64,000 nt of DNA, taken from assembly GCA_018401055.1 (NCBI GenBank), contig JAGYLB010000109.1:37361-101360 (forward strand). The letters are read 5' to 3'. Below, in pieces: positions 50,138 through 59,519 of this stretch. Under the pieces are notes generated by a model. It did not search any database. It was not told where the DNA came from and saw only the letters and a program-made list of their open reading frames with translations. The position numbers and the translations under genes were made by a program. The stretch's first letter is position 1; every line of letters begins with the position of its first letter. This DNA comes from Roseicyclus sp. Its GTDB lineage: Bacteria; Pseudomonadota; Alphaproteobacteria; Rhodobacterales; Rhodobacteraceae.

Positions 50138-50553
50138 CGCCAAACCCCATGCGTGCAGAACCCGAAAAACCGTGTTGCACGTTCTGTGCCGCGAGGAACG
50201 CCTTCTGACGCGTCGCACCATCCTTGCCGGTCCGGCGGGGCGATCGATCGCCCGCCGTGATTCGTTCACGGGACTGTGCGAGCGGACCGTGCCGCATCCG
50301 CACGAAAAGATGAAGCTGGGCAGACCGTTCACGGTTAAAGCTGGCGGGCTGTTGCGCCCAAACCATGGCAGGTTTCGTCCCGTAATGCGGCGGATGGTTC
50401 AAGTTTTCGCGGTTTGGTCGTCCAGCCCCCTTCCCAAGCGGGCGGACCGGGCCTATACGCCCCCATCCGCGCCGGCTTGGTGCGTGATACCTCCACGGGC
50501 CATGCTGGACGACATCCCGGCTTGTGCCATCACCCTTTGAACAGGAGACCCCG
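50138..50553. other. intergenic region upstream of rpsO
   Basis: About 415 bases between the divergent RTX and rpsO genes. I see no convincing gene or tRNA. It should contain both promoters; CCTATACG near 50453 is a possible -10-like stretch for rpsO, weakly supported. AGGAGA (50543-50548) is the rpsO ribosome site. Confidence 0.5.
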
Positions 50554-50823
50554 ATGTCGATTACGCCCGAAGAAAAGCAGCGTCTGATGACCGAATTCGC
50601 GACCAAGGAAGGCGACACCGGTTCGCCCGAGGTTCAGGTCGCGATCCTGACCAGCCGCATCGCCACCCTGACCGAGCATTTCAAGTCCCACAAGAAGGAC
50701 AACCACTCGCGTCGTGGCCTTCTGATGATGGTGGCCCAGCGCCGCAAGCTGCTCGACTACGTCAAGTCCAAGGACGAAGCGCGCTACACCGCCCTGATCG
50801 GCCGTCTCGGCATCCGCCGCTGA
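50554..50823 (+). CDS. rpsO: 30S ribosomal protein S15
   Basis: An 89-residue S15 of full length: [79 protein letters not shown]. It binds 16S rRNA at the platform of the 30S subunit. Intact, preceded by AGGAGA and followed by a clear terminator. Confidence 0.97.
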   Translation: MSITPEEKQRLMTEFATKEGDTGSPEVQVAILTSRIATLTEHFKSHKKDNHSRRGLLMMVAQRRKLLDYVKSKDEARYTALIGRLGIRR

Positions 50824-50847
50824 GGCCAACGCGGACGATTTCGGGAA

Positions 50848-50876
50848 AAGGGCCGCAACATGCGGCCTTTTTCTTT
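50848..50876 (+). terminator. rho-independent terminator of rpsO
   Basis: GGCCGCA (50851-50857) / TGCGGCC (50861-50867) with ACA loop, then TTTTTCTTT. It should largely separate rpsO from the TetR module and pnp. Confidence 0.88.
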
Positions 50877-50895
50877 GTCCAAGAACGACAATACC

Positions 50896-50909
50896 ATACC
50901 TAATGGTAT
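50896..50909. promoter_or_regulatory. TetR-type operator half 1
   Basis: ATACC-TAAT-GGTAT, a 14-bp dyad. It is the exact reverse complement of the second site at 50928. Together CATACCTAATGGTAT and ATACCATTAGGTATG form a perfect 15-bp inverted repeat with 18 bases between, just ahead of the membrane protein/TetR genes. Confidence 0.65.
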
Positions 50910-50927
50910 TTACTTGGCGGCATATCC

Positions 50928-50941
50928 ATACCATTAGGTAT
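50928..50941. promoter_or_regulatory. TetR-type operator half 2
   Basis: ATACC-ATTA-GGTAT, centred 32 bases (about three helical turns) from the first dyad. It ends 19 bases before the chosen start codon at 50961. TATGAT (50939-50944) overlaps its edge and could be the -10, so a bound repressor would block the promoter. Confidence 0.65.
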
Positions 50942-50960
50942 GATGAAAAAGGACTCCACC

Positions 50961-51323
50961 ATGCTCCCCTTTCCCCTTGCCGCCGCCCTGTCCACCACTT
51001 GGCTTGCCGTGCATCTCATCGCGGGTGGTCGCCAGATCGCGCGGCCGTTGAGGGCCAGCGCGCTAGACCCGGTTGTGCGCGACACGCATTATCTGTGCTG
51101 GCACTTCACCTCGGTCGCGATCGGCGCCATGGCCATATTCTTCGCGCTGGCCGCAGGATCAGGTATCGCCGCCTACGGGGTCGCCGGAATGGTTCTGGCG
51201 GCGGGCTTCTGGCTGTGCGGCGTGGGCCTTGTCCTCGCCTTGGGGCAAAGCCACGCGGACCTGCCGCAGGGCTGGCTGTTCTTGCCGGTGGCGTTTCTGG
51301 GCCTGTGGGGGGTCTTGGCGTGA
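50961..51323 (+). CDS. small membrane protein, unknown function
   Basis: A 120-residue protein with about four membrane segments (FPLAAALSTTWLAVHLIAG, WHFTSVAIGAMAIFFALAAG, IAAYGVAGMVLAAGFWLCGV, LFLPVAFLGLWGVLA). Start at 50961 chosen because AAAAAGGA sits at the right spacing; the ATGs at 50940/50943 lie inside the operator. It overlaps the TetR gene as GTGA, so the pair is an autoregulated operon. No known domain; transport or a membrane signal role is a guess. Confidence 0.7.
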   Translation: MLPFPLAAALSTTWLAVHLIAGGRQIARPLRASALDPVVRDTHYLCWHFTSVAIGAMAIFFALAAGSGIAAYGVAGMVLAAGFWLCGVGLVLALGQSHADLPQGWLFLPVAFLGLWGVLA

Positions 51324-51874
51324 GCACACGCCTGACGCGCGTGGATTGGCTGGACCTTGGGCTGCGCCAACTGGCCGAAGGCGGGGCCGAGGCGGTCAAG
51401 CTGGCCCCCGTCTGCAAGGCTGCAGGCGTGACCCGAGGGTCGTTCTATCATCACTTCGAGGATCACGACACGTTCCTCCAGGCGCTGGCAGGGCATTGGG
51501 TGCAGATCCAGACCGACGAGCTTGTGGCGCGTTTTCCCGCCAGCTCTACAGCCGAGGAAAAAGAGCGGCTGCTGACCGACATGGCGATGCAGGTGAACTT
51601 CCACGTCGAACTGGGCATCCGGGAAGTCGCCCGGCGCAACCGCGCCGTAACAGCCATCGTGGCCGCGGCCGATGAACGGCGCCTTGAGGTCTTGACGGAG
51701 CTCTATGCCGAGCGGTTCCACATCGACCGCGATCGTGCCCGGATGGCAGCGAAACTGGAATACGCCGCCTATGTCGGCATGATCCTCATCCAGTCCGAAA
51801 TCGCCGAGGCCGAACAGCGCGCTATGGCCGATACCTTCGCCGCGATGATGGCGACATACTTCGGGCGGACATGA
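51320..51874 (+). CDS. TetR-family transcriptional regulator
   Basis: A 184-residue TetR protein with GTG start. The N-terminal HTH reads WLDLGLRQLAEGGAEAVKLAPVCKAAGVTRGSFYHHFEDHDTFLQAL, in which GVTRGSFYHHF is the recognition helix. The C-terminal ligand domain is helical (VELGIREVARRNRAVTAIV, LEYAAYVGMILIQSEIAE). It overlaps the membrane protein gene and lies behind two matched operator dyads, so autorepression together with that gene is likely. The ligand is unknown. Intact. It interrupts the usual rpsO-pnp adjacency. Confidence 0.9.
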   Translation: MSTRLTRVDWLDLGLRQLAEGGAEAVKLAPVCKAAGVTRGSFYHHFEDHDTFLQALAGHWVQIQTDELVARFPASSTAEEKERLLTDMAMQVNFHVELGIREVARRNRAVTAIVAAADERRLEVLTELYAERFHIDRDRARMAAKLEYAAYVGMILIQSEIAEAEQRAMADTFAAMMATYFGRT

Positions 51875-52141
51875 CACCGGCGCCAGCAAGCAGGGCGCCG
51901 ACGACAGGCGCGAGACCTGACCCAAGATCGGTGCCAGCACGGCCCGAAATGGGCCTTTGCACTCAAGCGTGTTCTTGCAAATCGCTTTCCAACAGCGAGG
52001 AAAACCTGTAAGGCGCGCCCATCTGAGACGTGACGCCCTGACCCCGGCGCATGGCATGATAAGGGGGTCGGCGGCAATGGGGCCGCCATTTGACTGAAGG
52101 ACCGGGATACGCCCGGAGTGCCTTCGAACAGGAAACGATAG

Positions 52142-54288
52142 ATGTTCAATATCACGAAAAAGTCGATGCAGTGGGGCGAAGAGACGCTCACGCTGGAAAC
52201 GGGCAAGTGTCGCCCGTCAGGCCGATGGCACGGTCATCGCCACGCTGGGCGAAACCAGCGTCATGGCCAACGTGACCTTCGCCAAGCAAGCCAAGCCCGG
52301 GCAGGACTTCTTTCCGCTGACCGTGCATTACCAGGAAAAATACTACGCCGCGGGCAAGGTTCCCGGCGGCTTCTTCAAGCGCGAGGCGCGTCCGACCGAA
52401 AAGGAAACGCTGACCGCGCGCCTGATCGACCGCCCGATCCGCCCGCTCTTCGTGCCCGGCTTCAAGAACGAAGTGCTGGTCATGTGCACCGTGCTGTCGC
52501 ACGATCTGGTCAACGATCCCGATGTGGTCGCCATGATCGCCGCCAGCGCGGCCCTGACGATCTCGGGCGCGCCCTTCATGGGGCCGATCGCGGGCTGCCG
52601 CGTGGGCTATGAGGATGGCGAATATATCCTGAACCCGACCGTCGATGACATGCAGGACCTGCGCAACAACCCCGATCAGCGCCTTGATCTGGTTGTCGCA
52701 GGCACCAAGGACGCGGTCATGATGGTCGAGTCCGAGGCCTATGAGCTGTCCGAGGACGAAATGCTGGGCGCGGTCGAATTTCGCGCATGAGCAGATCCAG
52801 CCGGTGATCGACCTGATCATCGACCTGGCCGAGGATGCCGCCAAGGAACCCTTCGATTTCCAGGCCGCCGATTACTCGGCGCTTTACGACGCGGTGAAGG
52901 CTGCGGGCGAGGCGAAGATCCGCGCGGCCTATGCGATCACCGACAAGCAGGAGCGCACGACCGCCGTGTCCGACGCCAAGGCGCGCGATCGTCGCCGCCC
53001 TGACCGAGGAACAGCGCGCCGATGCCAACCTTGGCTCGCGCGCTGAAAAGCTGGAAGCCATCGGTTCTGCGCGGCGACGTGGTCAAGACCGGCAAGCGGA
53101 TCGACGGCCGCGCGCTGGACACTGTGCGCCCGATCGTGTCCGAAGTGGGCATCTTGCCGCGCACGCATGGCTCGGCGCTGTTCACCCGTGGCGAGACCCA
53201 AGGCCTGGTCGTGACCACGCTGGGCACCGGCGATGACGAGCAGATCGATCGACGCGCTGCACGGCACCTACCGGTCGAACTTCATGCTGCACTACAACTT
53301 CCCGCCCTATTCGGTGGGTGAGGTCGGCCGCGTGGGCTCTCCCGGCCGCCGCGAGATCGGGCATGGCAAGCTGGCATGGCGCGCGCTTCAGGCCGTCCTG
53401 CCCGCCTCGACCGATTTCCCCTACACGATCCGCGTCGTGTCCGAGATCACGGAATCGAACGGCTCCTCCTCGATGGCGTCGGTCTGCGGCGGTTCGCTGT
53501 CGATGATGGATGCGGGCGTTCCGCTCAAGGCCCCCGTGGCCGGTGTGGCCATGGGCCTCGTGCTGGAAGATGACGGCTCCTACGGGATCCTGACCGACAT
53601 CCTTGGCGACGAGGATCACCTCGGCGACATGGATTTCAAGGTCGCGGGCACCGAGGCCGGGATCACCTCGCTGCAGATGGACATCAAGGTCGCGGGCATC
53701 ACGCCCGAGATCATGAAAAAGGCGCTGGCGCAGGCCAAGGCCGGGCGGCTGCACATCCTGGGCGAAATGGCCAAGTCGATGACCGCCCCGGGCGAATTCT
53801 CGATCCACGCCCCGCGCATCGAGACGATGCAGATCCCGACCGACAAGATCCGCGAAGTGATCGGCTCGGGCGGCAAGGTGATCCGCGAGATCGTCGAAGC
53901 TGTCGGGCGCCAAGGTCGACATCAACGACGATGGCGTGATCAAGATCGCCAGCCCCAACGCCGAGTCGATCCAGAAGGCCTATGACATGATCTATTCGAT
54001 CGTGGCCGAGCCGGAAGAAGGCAAGGCATCTACAAGGGCACGGTTGTCAAGATCGTCGATTTCGGCGCCTTCGTGAACTTCTTCGGCAAGCGCGACGGCC
54101 TCGTGCATGTCTCTCAGATCGAGAACAAGCGCCTGAACCATCCGTCGGATGTGCTCAAGGAAGGGCAGGAGGTCTGGGTCAAGCTTCTGGGCTTCGACGA
54201 GCGCGGCAAGGTCCGTCTGGCGATGAAGATGGTCGACCAGGCCACCGGCAAAGAGCTTGCGGAACAGCCGGCAGAAGCCGCCGACTGA
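52142..54288 (+). CDS. pnp: polyribonucleotide nucleotidyltransferase (frameshifted)
   Basis: PNPase, the phosphorolytic 3'-5' exoribonuclease of the degradosome, about 712 residues when joined. First RNase PH domain: [61 protein letters not shown] helical linker follows. Second RNase PH domain: [47 protein letters not shown] and [22 protein letters not shown] domain: [16 protein letters not shown] (GxxG as GSGG). S1 domain: [20 protein letters not shown]. About seven breaks (near 52208, 52780, 52985, 53042, 53248, 53905, 54025). Strong terminator follows. Confidence 0.95.
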
Positions 54289-54317
54289 TCTTGTTTCTGG
54301 TCGTCTGACCGGAATTT

Positions 54318-54357
54318 TGCGGGCGCGTCCGGGACCGGGCGCGCCCGCAGTCTTTTC
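54318..54357 (+). terminator. rho-independent terminator of pnp
   Basis: TGCGGGCGCG (54318-54327) / CGCGCCCGCA (54340-54349) stem followed by GTCTTTTC. Confidence 0.85.
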
Positions 54358-54786
54358 GGGGGGCTGCGCGCCGGTTGCGCGCCCTCGCCATGTGCTCAGG
54401 TTTGAGAAGACGATCAAGGCGTTGATCTTAAAGGAGAACCGTTCTTCCTTTAATCTTCCGGAAAGGATTTGAGCGTGTCGTGCCGGGTGTCTGCTATGCG
54501 GAGAAGCTGCCATTCGCTGCGAACGCTCAGTTTTCGCCGTGACCGCAAAGGCCGTCAGTAGGGCGGGCGGGTTGCTAACATTCGCTGCGCGTTCGATTGA
54601 CTTCATGAGTGTGGCCGAAAGCCCCGTTACTCTCGTCTGCGAGACTTCACGCGACGCACCGTCCGCACGTCAGACGGCCGCGCCGCGAAACAGCGAGGCC
54701 AACAGGCTTGACAACGGGGCGCAAGTTGATGTTCTCTTCATGCGACAATTCAGATAGCCCAAACATTCAGGTAAAGGAGTAATAAT
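54358..54786. other. intergenic region upstream of the VPLPA-CTERM gene
   Basis: About 430 bases with no convincing gene. It looks visibly less GC-rich than the flanks. It contains TTGACA (54708-54713), a possible -35 with a poor -10, and the ribosome site AAAGGAG (54774-54780). A palindrome, GATCAAGGCGTTGATC (54412-54427), is inverted relative to the FNR consensus. Confidence 0.45.
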
Positions 54787-55411
54787 ATGAGTCAAAACCC
54801 TAGTTTCAGCCGCTGGTTTTTCGGTAGCACTCGCCAGCGCTGCCGCGGCCACGCCCATTCTCAGCTTCATCATCGACGGCGACACATTCACCCAACCATT
54901 CAGCTTTACGAACTTATCCGACGATGGTGAGAACCTCTTAAGATTCGGTATTGATCTGTCCGGAACTGGGCTGGTTTTTGATACAGTGAATGGCGGCCCA
55001 CCGAATAATAATACACTGGGTGTCCCGTTCACTCCTGTCGGTGGTAGCGCAGCGACAACGGGTCTCATCGGGTTCCCGGTGGTAGCTGATGGTGCGACTT
55101 CATTTGTCCTCAACTTCAATGATTTTGGTGTCGGTGAGACATTTTCATTCGACATCGACGTTGACGGTGAGTCGGGAAGCCCGGTCACTGTGCCTGGTAA
55201 TTTGTTGATTGGTGCCACTGCTTTCGCTGATTTCAGCGATGGACAGCGCTTGATCGGCATCTTCTCCGCAATTGTCGGTAATCCAGATGCTTCCGGCTTC
55301 ACGGCAACCGGAATTACACAAACACCTGCTGTTCCTCTGCCAGCCGCAGGGTGGCTGTTGCTTGCCAGCATTGGTGGTCTTGGGGTTTACGGACGCCGCA
55401 AGCGCGCCTGA
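54787..55411 (+). CDS. VPLPA-CTERM sorting-domain secreted protein (frameshifted at start)
   Basis: About 208 residues. Signal peptide after one missing A following ATG: KTLVSAA, VALASAAAA, then TPILSFIIDGDTFTQPFSF. The middle is a beta-rich domain with NNNTLGVPFTPVGGSAAT, TSFVLNFNDFGVGETFSF and DVDGESGSPVTVPGNLL. The C-terminus is a classic VPLPA-CTERM tail: VPLPAAGWLLLASIGGLGVY, then GRRKRA (motif, membrane helix, basic end). In Rhodobacterales such tails are processed by exosortase XrtD and linked to exopolysaccharide/biofilm export; no exosortase is in this window. The gene appears more AT-rich than its neighbours. Confidence 0.8.
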
Positions 55412-55433
55412 TCTCGAACTGTTTTACTAAATC

Positions 55434-55466
55434 GCCCGCGCTAAAGATATTTGGTGCGGGCTTTTT
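55434..55466 (+). terminator. terminator after the VPLPA-CTERM gene
   Basis: GCCCGC (55434-55439) / GCGGGC (55456-55461) with partial inner pairing, then TTTTTAG. Confidence 0.7.
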
Positions 55467-55650
55467 AGTGCCGATCCAGTTTGTGTAAGTTAGGTGCTCA
55501 GTCTTAGCATCTGGCGTAAAGACGTTTGGTGTATCTCGCTCGTTTATCGAATCCTGGGCCGATGGTCAGGTTGGGCTCAAAGCGGCCCTTCGACCCCGCG
55601 CGCGGTGACCCGACCGCGGTCATCCGCCGCCCCGGTGTGGATCGGCAAAG

Positions 55651-55679
55651 AAAAACGCCCCCGGATGTCTCCGGGGGCG
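55651..55679 (-). terminator. rho-independent terminator of phoX
   Basis: CGCCCCCGGA (55656-55665) / TCCGGGGGCG (55670-55679), loop TGTC. On the minus strand it is followed by TTTTTC. It lies 30 bases past the phoX stop. Confidence 0.88.
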
Positions 55680-55708
55680 CAGGACCGTTTAATCAACTCT
55701 TGTGGCGG

Positions 55709-57649
55709 TCAGCCGACCCGCGCGTTGTCGTCACGCTTGATCGCGATGACGGCCGAGCGTGCGAGCGAGCCGCCGTGGTCGGGCCAGTCACCGCCATTGT
55801 CGCCGGGGTGCTGGATGCCGACGAACATGGTGCGGCGGTCGGGACGACCAGCACAGGCCGGTCACTTCGCAGCCGTTCGGACCGGTCAGGAACCGTTCGA
55901 TGCGGCCCGTGACCGGATCGCCCGCCAGCATCTGGTTGTTGCCCATGCCGGCGTATTCATCGGCATTGCTGTCGTCGCCATCGGTCTGGATCCAGATCAG
56001 GCCGGTGCTATCGATCACCATCCCGTCGGGCGAGTTGAACAGGTTGCCCTCGTTGATGTTGGCCGAACCTGCCTGCAGACCTTCGGCCACGGTCGGGTTG
56101 CCCGCCATGACGTAGAGATCCCAGGTGAAGCTCTCTGCCGCGTGGTCACCGCCCATGGGCCGCCAGCGCACGATCTGACCGTAGCGGTTGGTCTCGCGCG
56201 GGTTGACCGCGTTGACCGTCATCGGATCGCCGCCTGCATTGGTGCGCACGGTGCCCGCATCGGTCAGAACGCCGCGACGCGAATTGTTGGTCAGGCAGCA
56301 ATAGGCCTCGGCGGCGTTCGGGTGCACCGCGATCCACTCGGGGCGGTCCATCGTCGTGGCGCCCACGCGGCTGCCGGCCATACGGGTGAAAACGGCGATA
56401 TTGGCCGCATCCATGCCGGTGGTGGCAGGGGTCAGCGGTACCCAGCGGCCGGTCATGTCATCGTCGAACACGGCCACGGACAGCTCGCCTTCGACCAGCA
56501 GGGTCGAGGTGTCGCCACCGGGAACGTAGACGTCACGGCTCAGCCAGCGGTACATGAACTCGCCACGCTCGTCGTCGCCCATGTAGACGGCGACGCGGCC
56601 ATCGGCGGCGATGCCATAGGCGGCGTTCTCATGCTTGAAGCGGCCCAGTGCGGTGTGCTTGATCGGGGTCATCTCCGGGTTGGCCGGGTCGATTTCCACG
56701 ATATAGCCCGCGCGGTGCGGCTCGTTGGGGTTGGTCGCAAGGTCGAAGCGCGCGATCGAAGCCGTGGTAGTTGTAGCGGCCCGGCTCCACGGCGGTCGGC
56801 ACGCCGTAGCGGCGTGTAAGCCGGCCATCGTTGCGCTGTCGGCCGACGACCTCGGAGGCGGCACCGAAGTAGCCGTTGAAGTTTTCCTCGCAGGTCAGGT
56901 AGGTGCCCCAGGGCGTCCGGCCGGAACCGCAGTTGTTGAAGGTGCCAAGCGACGCCATGCCGGTCGGATCGGCCTCGGTCTTGAGCAGGTCGTGACCGGC
57001 GGCGGGACCGGAAAAGGTCATCGGCGTGTTGTGGTGGATGCGGCGGTTGTAGGGGCTGTCGACGACAACGGCCCAGCCGTCGGCACCCTCCGCGATCTCC
57101 ATGACGCTGACGCCCTGGAAGTTCTGCAACATGCGCACATCATCGGCCGAGGTGGGCATGCCATCGCCGGTGTGGGGCAGGTTCACCTCGGGGTTCACGT
57201 ATTCGCTGTTGATCACGATGATCTCGCGACCATCGACGTTGAACAGCTCCATCCCGTCGGTGTTTTCGCCAAAGACGCGGTCCGACATCTCGACCGGAAC
57301 GCCGGTCTGCGGATTCCATGCGTTTGCCGCGTCGGAGAACAGCGGGTCACCCCAGCGCACCAGCGTTTTCCAGCTGTACCCTTCGGGAACATGGATGGTG
57401 TTGTCGGTCTGCGCCGCGATCGGCGTGAAGGGGAAACGCGAGGCGGGCTGCGCCATCGCGGTGGTGCCTTTCAACAGGCCGGTGCCCATCACGGCCGCGC
57501 CCGACCCGAAGGCCAGACACGCCACCCAGGAACCCGCGGCGCGAGATGGCGCGCTCGACCACACGGTCGAAATCCTGCACCTCGGGGCGGGGGAAATTCA
57601 GCTCGTCCCATTCGTCTGCGGACAGCTTCTGAATGTCGTGATCGTTCAT
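55709..57649 (-). CDS. phoX: PhoX-family alkaline phosphatase (frameshifted)
   Basis: About 640-residue Tat-exported phosphatase that releases phosphate from organic esters; known members use Ca2+/Fe3+. The N-terminus MNDHDIQKLSADEWDELNFP and twin-arginine motif AISRRGFLGG. Core: PEGYSWKTLVRWGDPLF, REIIVINSEYVNPEVNLPHT, GTFNNCGSGRTPWGTYLTCEENFNGYFG, FKHENAAYGIAADGRVAVYM, GEFMYRWLS, and NSPDGMVIDSTGLIWIQTDGD. The end, after the break near 55850, reads HPGDNGGDWPDHGG and ends RDDNARVG. Further breaks near 57540 and 56765. A Pho box lies upstream. Confidence 0.9.
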
Positions 57650-57706
57650 GGAAAACACTCCCTGGCTTCGTGAACTCGGCTGGTGGCGCGGGTCTAGGTT
57701 CGCGCG

Positions 57707-57724
57707 GTTACCGTTTTGTGACGG
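57707..57724 (-). promoter_or_regulatory. Pho box upstream of phoX
   Basis: On the minus strand: CCGTCAC-AAAA-CGGTAAC, two 7-base direct repeats separated by 4 A/T bases, close to the PhoB consensus CTGTCAT-N4-CTGTCAT-type. It sits 58 bases before the phoX start codon, the right place for PhoB activation under phosphate limitation. Confidence 0.6.
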
Positions 57725-57905
57725 CATTTGCGGGTGTGGCCGGGAGCGGTCCATTCAATCGCGGGGGCGGGTAAATTCCTATCGCCGGACGGTATGGGAC
57801 TGACTGAAACGTGAGGGGCTGGGGACTTGTTCACAAGGACGTAACCGGCGAGACATAAGGGACGTTGTCGTAGCGATCTCCGAACCACACCAAGGAGGTG
57901 AGCCA

Positions 57906-58531
57906 ATGCTGACTCGCCGTCATTTCATCATCACCAGTGCGACGCTGTTCTCAGCGCCATCGCGGGTCCGCCCTCGCGCAGGACCGGCGTGTCTTTCGAC
58001 GCCTCTGTGACACGGCCAGACCCCGATCCGAACGCCAACAACCCGTGGGGTCTGCACCCGCGCTTCATGCCGACGCGCGTGCAGCACCGCGCAGGGCTTC
58101 GGCCGGGCGACATCCATGTGGATGCCGTGGCGCGCTATCTCTACCATATCGGCACCGATGGCAGCGCGATGCGCTACGGCGTGGCGATCGGGCGGCCGGG
58201 GCTTTACGAGCCGGGCACCTTCCGGATCGGGCGCAAGGCGGAATGGCCGTCCTGGACGCCGACCGCGAACATGATCGCGCGCGAACCGCAGGTCTACGCG
58301 CAATTCGCCGGCGGCGTTCCGGGCGGGCCCGAGAACCCCTTGGGCGCGCGGGCCTTCTACCTCTATTCCGGAAACCGCGACACGCTTCTGCGCATTCACG
58401 GCACGCCGCAACCGTGGTCGATCGGCACCTCGGCATCATCGGGTTGCGTGCGAATGGTCAACGCGCATGTCATCGACCTTTATGAGAATGTTGAGACCGG
58501 TGTGACGGCGTTCCTTTATCCGCAGGCGTGA
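57906..58531 (+). CDS. L,D-transpeptidase (canonical YkuD domain; frameshifted near start)
   Basis: About 208 residues. The N-terminus MLTRRHFIITSATLFSA looks like a Tat-type export signal (TRRHFI), broken near 57955. The mature part has NPWGLHPRFMPTRVQH, RPGDIHVDAVARYLYHIG, YGVAIGRPGLYEPGTF and the catalytic HGT...S-G-C: RIHGTPQPWSIGTSASSGCV then RM. This is the standard L,D-transpeptidase motif; it would make 3-3 crosslinks or attach proteins to murein. Ribosome site AGGAGG lies upstream. A terminator follows. Confidence 0.87.
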
Positions 58532-58558
58532 GCTGTCATAGGCCAGCTTTTCAGTGAA

Positions 58559-58586
58559 AAAGCCCCGGCGAAACCGGGGCTTTTTG
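58559..58586. terminator. bidirectional terminator
   Basis: AGCCCCGG (58561-58568) / CCGGGGCT (58574-58581), loop CGAAA; TTTTT follows on plus and TTTTT (AAAAA upstream) on minus. It can end the plus-strand transpeptidase and the minus-strand peroxiredoxin. Confidence 0.88.
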
Positions 58587-58613
58587 CTGCTGAAGGGGGT
58601 GTGTCGCTTGTGA

Positions 58614-59267
58614 TCAGCCCGGCATTTTCGTGGTGCGCAGGTAGGGCAGTTTGACGTCGATCTCGCCGAATTTCGCGCGCGCCGCGTCATCGTCGAGGCT
58701 GAGCGATACGATCACGTCTTGCCCATGGACCCAGTTGGCGGGGGTGGCGATTGGCACGCCATAGGTGGCCTGTAGAGCGTCGAGCGCGCGCAGCACCTCG
58801 GCGAAGTTGCGGCCGACCGACATCGGGTAGGACATCATCAGTTGCACCTTGTGGTCGGGCGAGACGATGAACACCACGCGCACGCTTGCGCTGTGGGCGG
58901 CGGTACGACCGTCGGGCAGATAGGCGTCGGCGGGCAGCATGTCGAGCGCCTTGGAGACGGTCAGATCGTCATCGGCAATGATCGGGAACCCTGCCTTTGC
59001 GCCCGAGATGGCCTCGATATCCGCTTTCCACTTCACATGCTCATCGGCCTTGTCGACCGATAGGCCGATGACCTTGGTGTTGCGCTTGGCCCATTCGTCG
59101 GCCAGCTGCGCGACGGCGCCGAACTCGGTGGTGCAGACCGGGGTGAAATCCTTGGGGTGCGAGAACAAGATCAGCCAGCTGTCGCCCTGATAGTCGTGCA
59201 TCGCAAAGCGGCCCTGATCGGTCTCGACGGTCAGGTTCGGGAAAATATCGTTGATGCGCAGGCCCAT
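58614..59267 (-). CDS. 1-Cys peroxiredoxin (Prx6 type)
   Basis: A 217-residue peroxiredoxin that reduces H2O2 and alkyl peroxides. Peroxidatic cysteine C45 in HPKDFTPVCTTEFG; no other cysteine is present, so it is a true 1-Cys enzyme. Other signatures: DYQGDSWLILFSHPKD, KVIGLSVDKADEHVKWK and SVRVVFIVSPDHKV followed by MSVGRNF. The long C-terminal domain (about 165-217) is the Prx6-type extension with WVHGQDVIV and LPYLRTTKMPG. Start at 59265-59267 preceded by AAAAGGAG. Intact. Confidence 0.93.
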   Translation of the reverse strand: MGLRINDIFPNLTVETDQGRFAMHDYQGDSWLILFSHPKDFTPVCTTEFGAVAQLADEWAKRNTKVIGLSVDKADEHVKWKADIEAISGAKAGFPIIADDDLTVSKALDMLPADAYLPDGRTAAHSASVRVVFIVSPDHKVQLMMSYPMSVGRNFAEVLRALDALQATYGVPIATPANWVHGQDVIVSLSLDDDAARAKFGEIDVKLPYLRTTKMPG

Positions 59268-59519
59268 GATGGTCGGCTCCTTTTGATTTGCGTTGTCAAT
59301 CACTCTTGATATAGGTACTTTGCGTGACAGGTTCACCGCCCAAACCCGAACTCGTTCTTAATAAGACGAGGCATTCCGCCGCAGTGCGGCACAGCGGCCG
59401 GGCGTTTTGCGATTTCACCCTCGGCAATATGGTCGTTCGCGGCCTCTGCGCTGTCGCCCTGTCGCCTTGAAGCCCGCGCCGCGGAATGACAGGCTGTGCC
59501 CCGAACATGGGAGACGATC

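Noticed and set aside
50138..50553. Possible tRNA or other structured RNA in the 415-base gap before rpsO
   Set aside because: No cloverleaf, anticodon loop or CCA-type end could be made out.
54412..54427. Palindrome GATCAAGGCGTTGATC as an FNR site
   Set aside because: The half-sites are in the wrong order (ATCAA-N4-TTGAT) relative to the FNR consensus.
55500..55645. Possible remnant of an IS5-type transposase start
   Set aside because: The stretch has a faint likeness to transposase N-termini, but no conserved motif, terminal repeats or target duplication can be seen.
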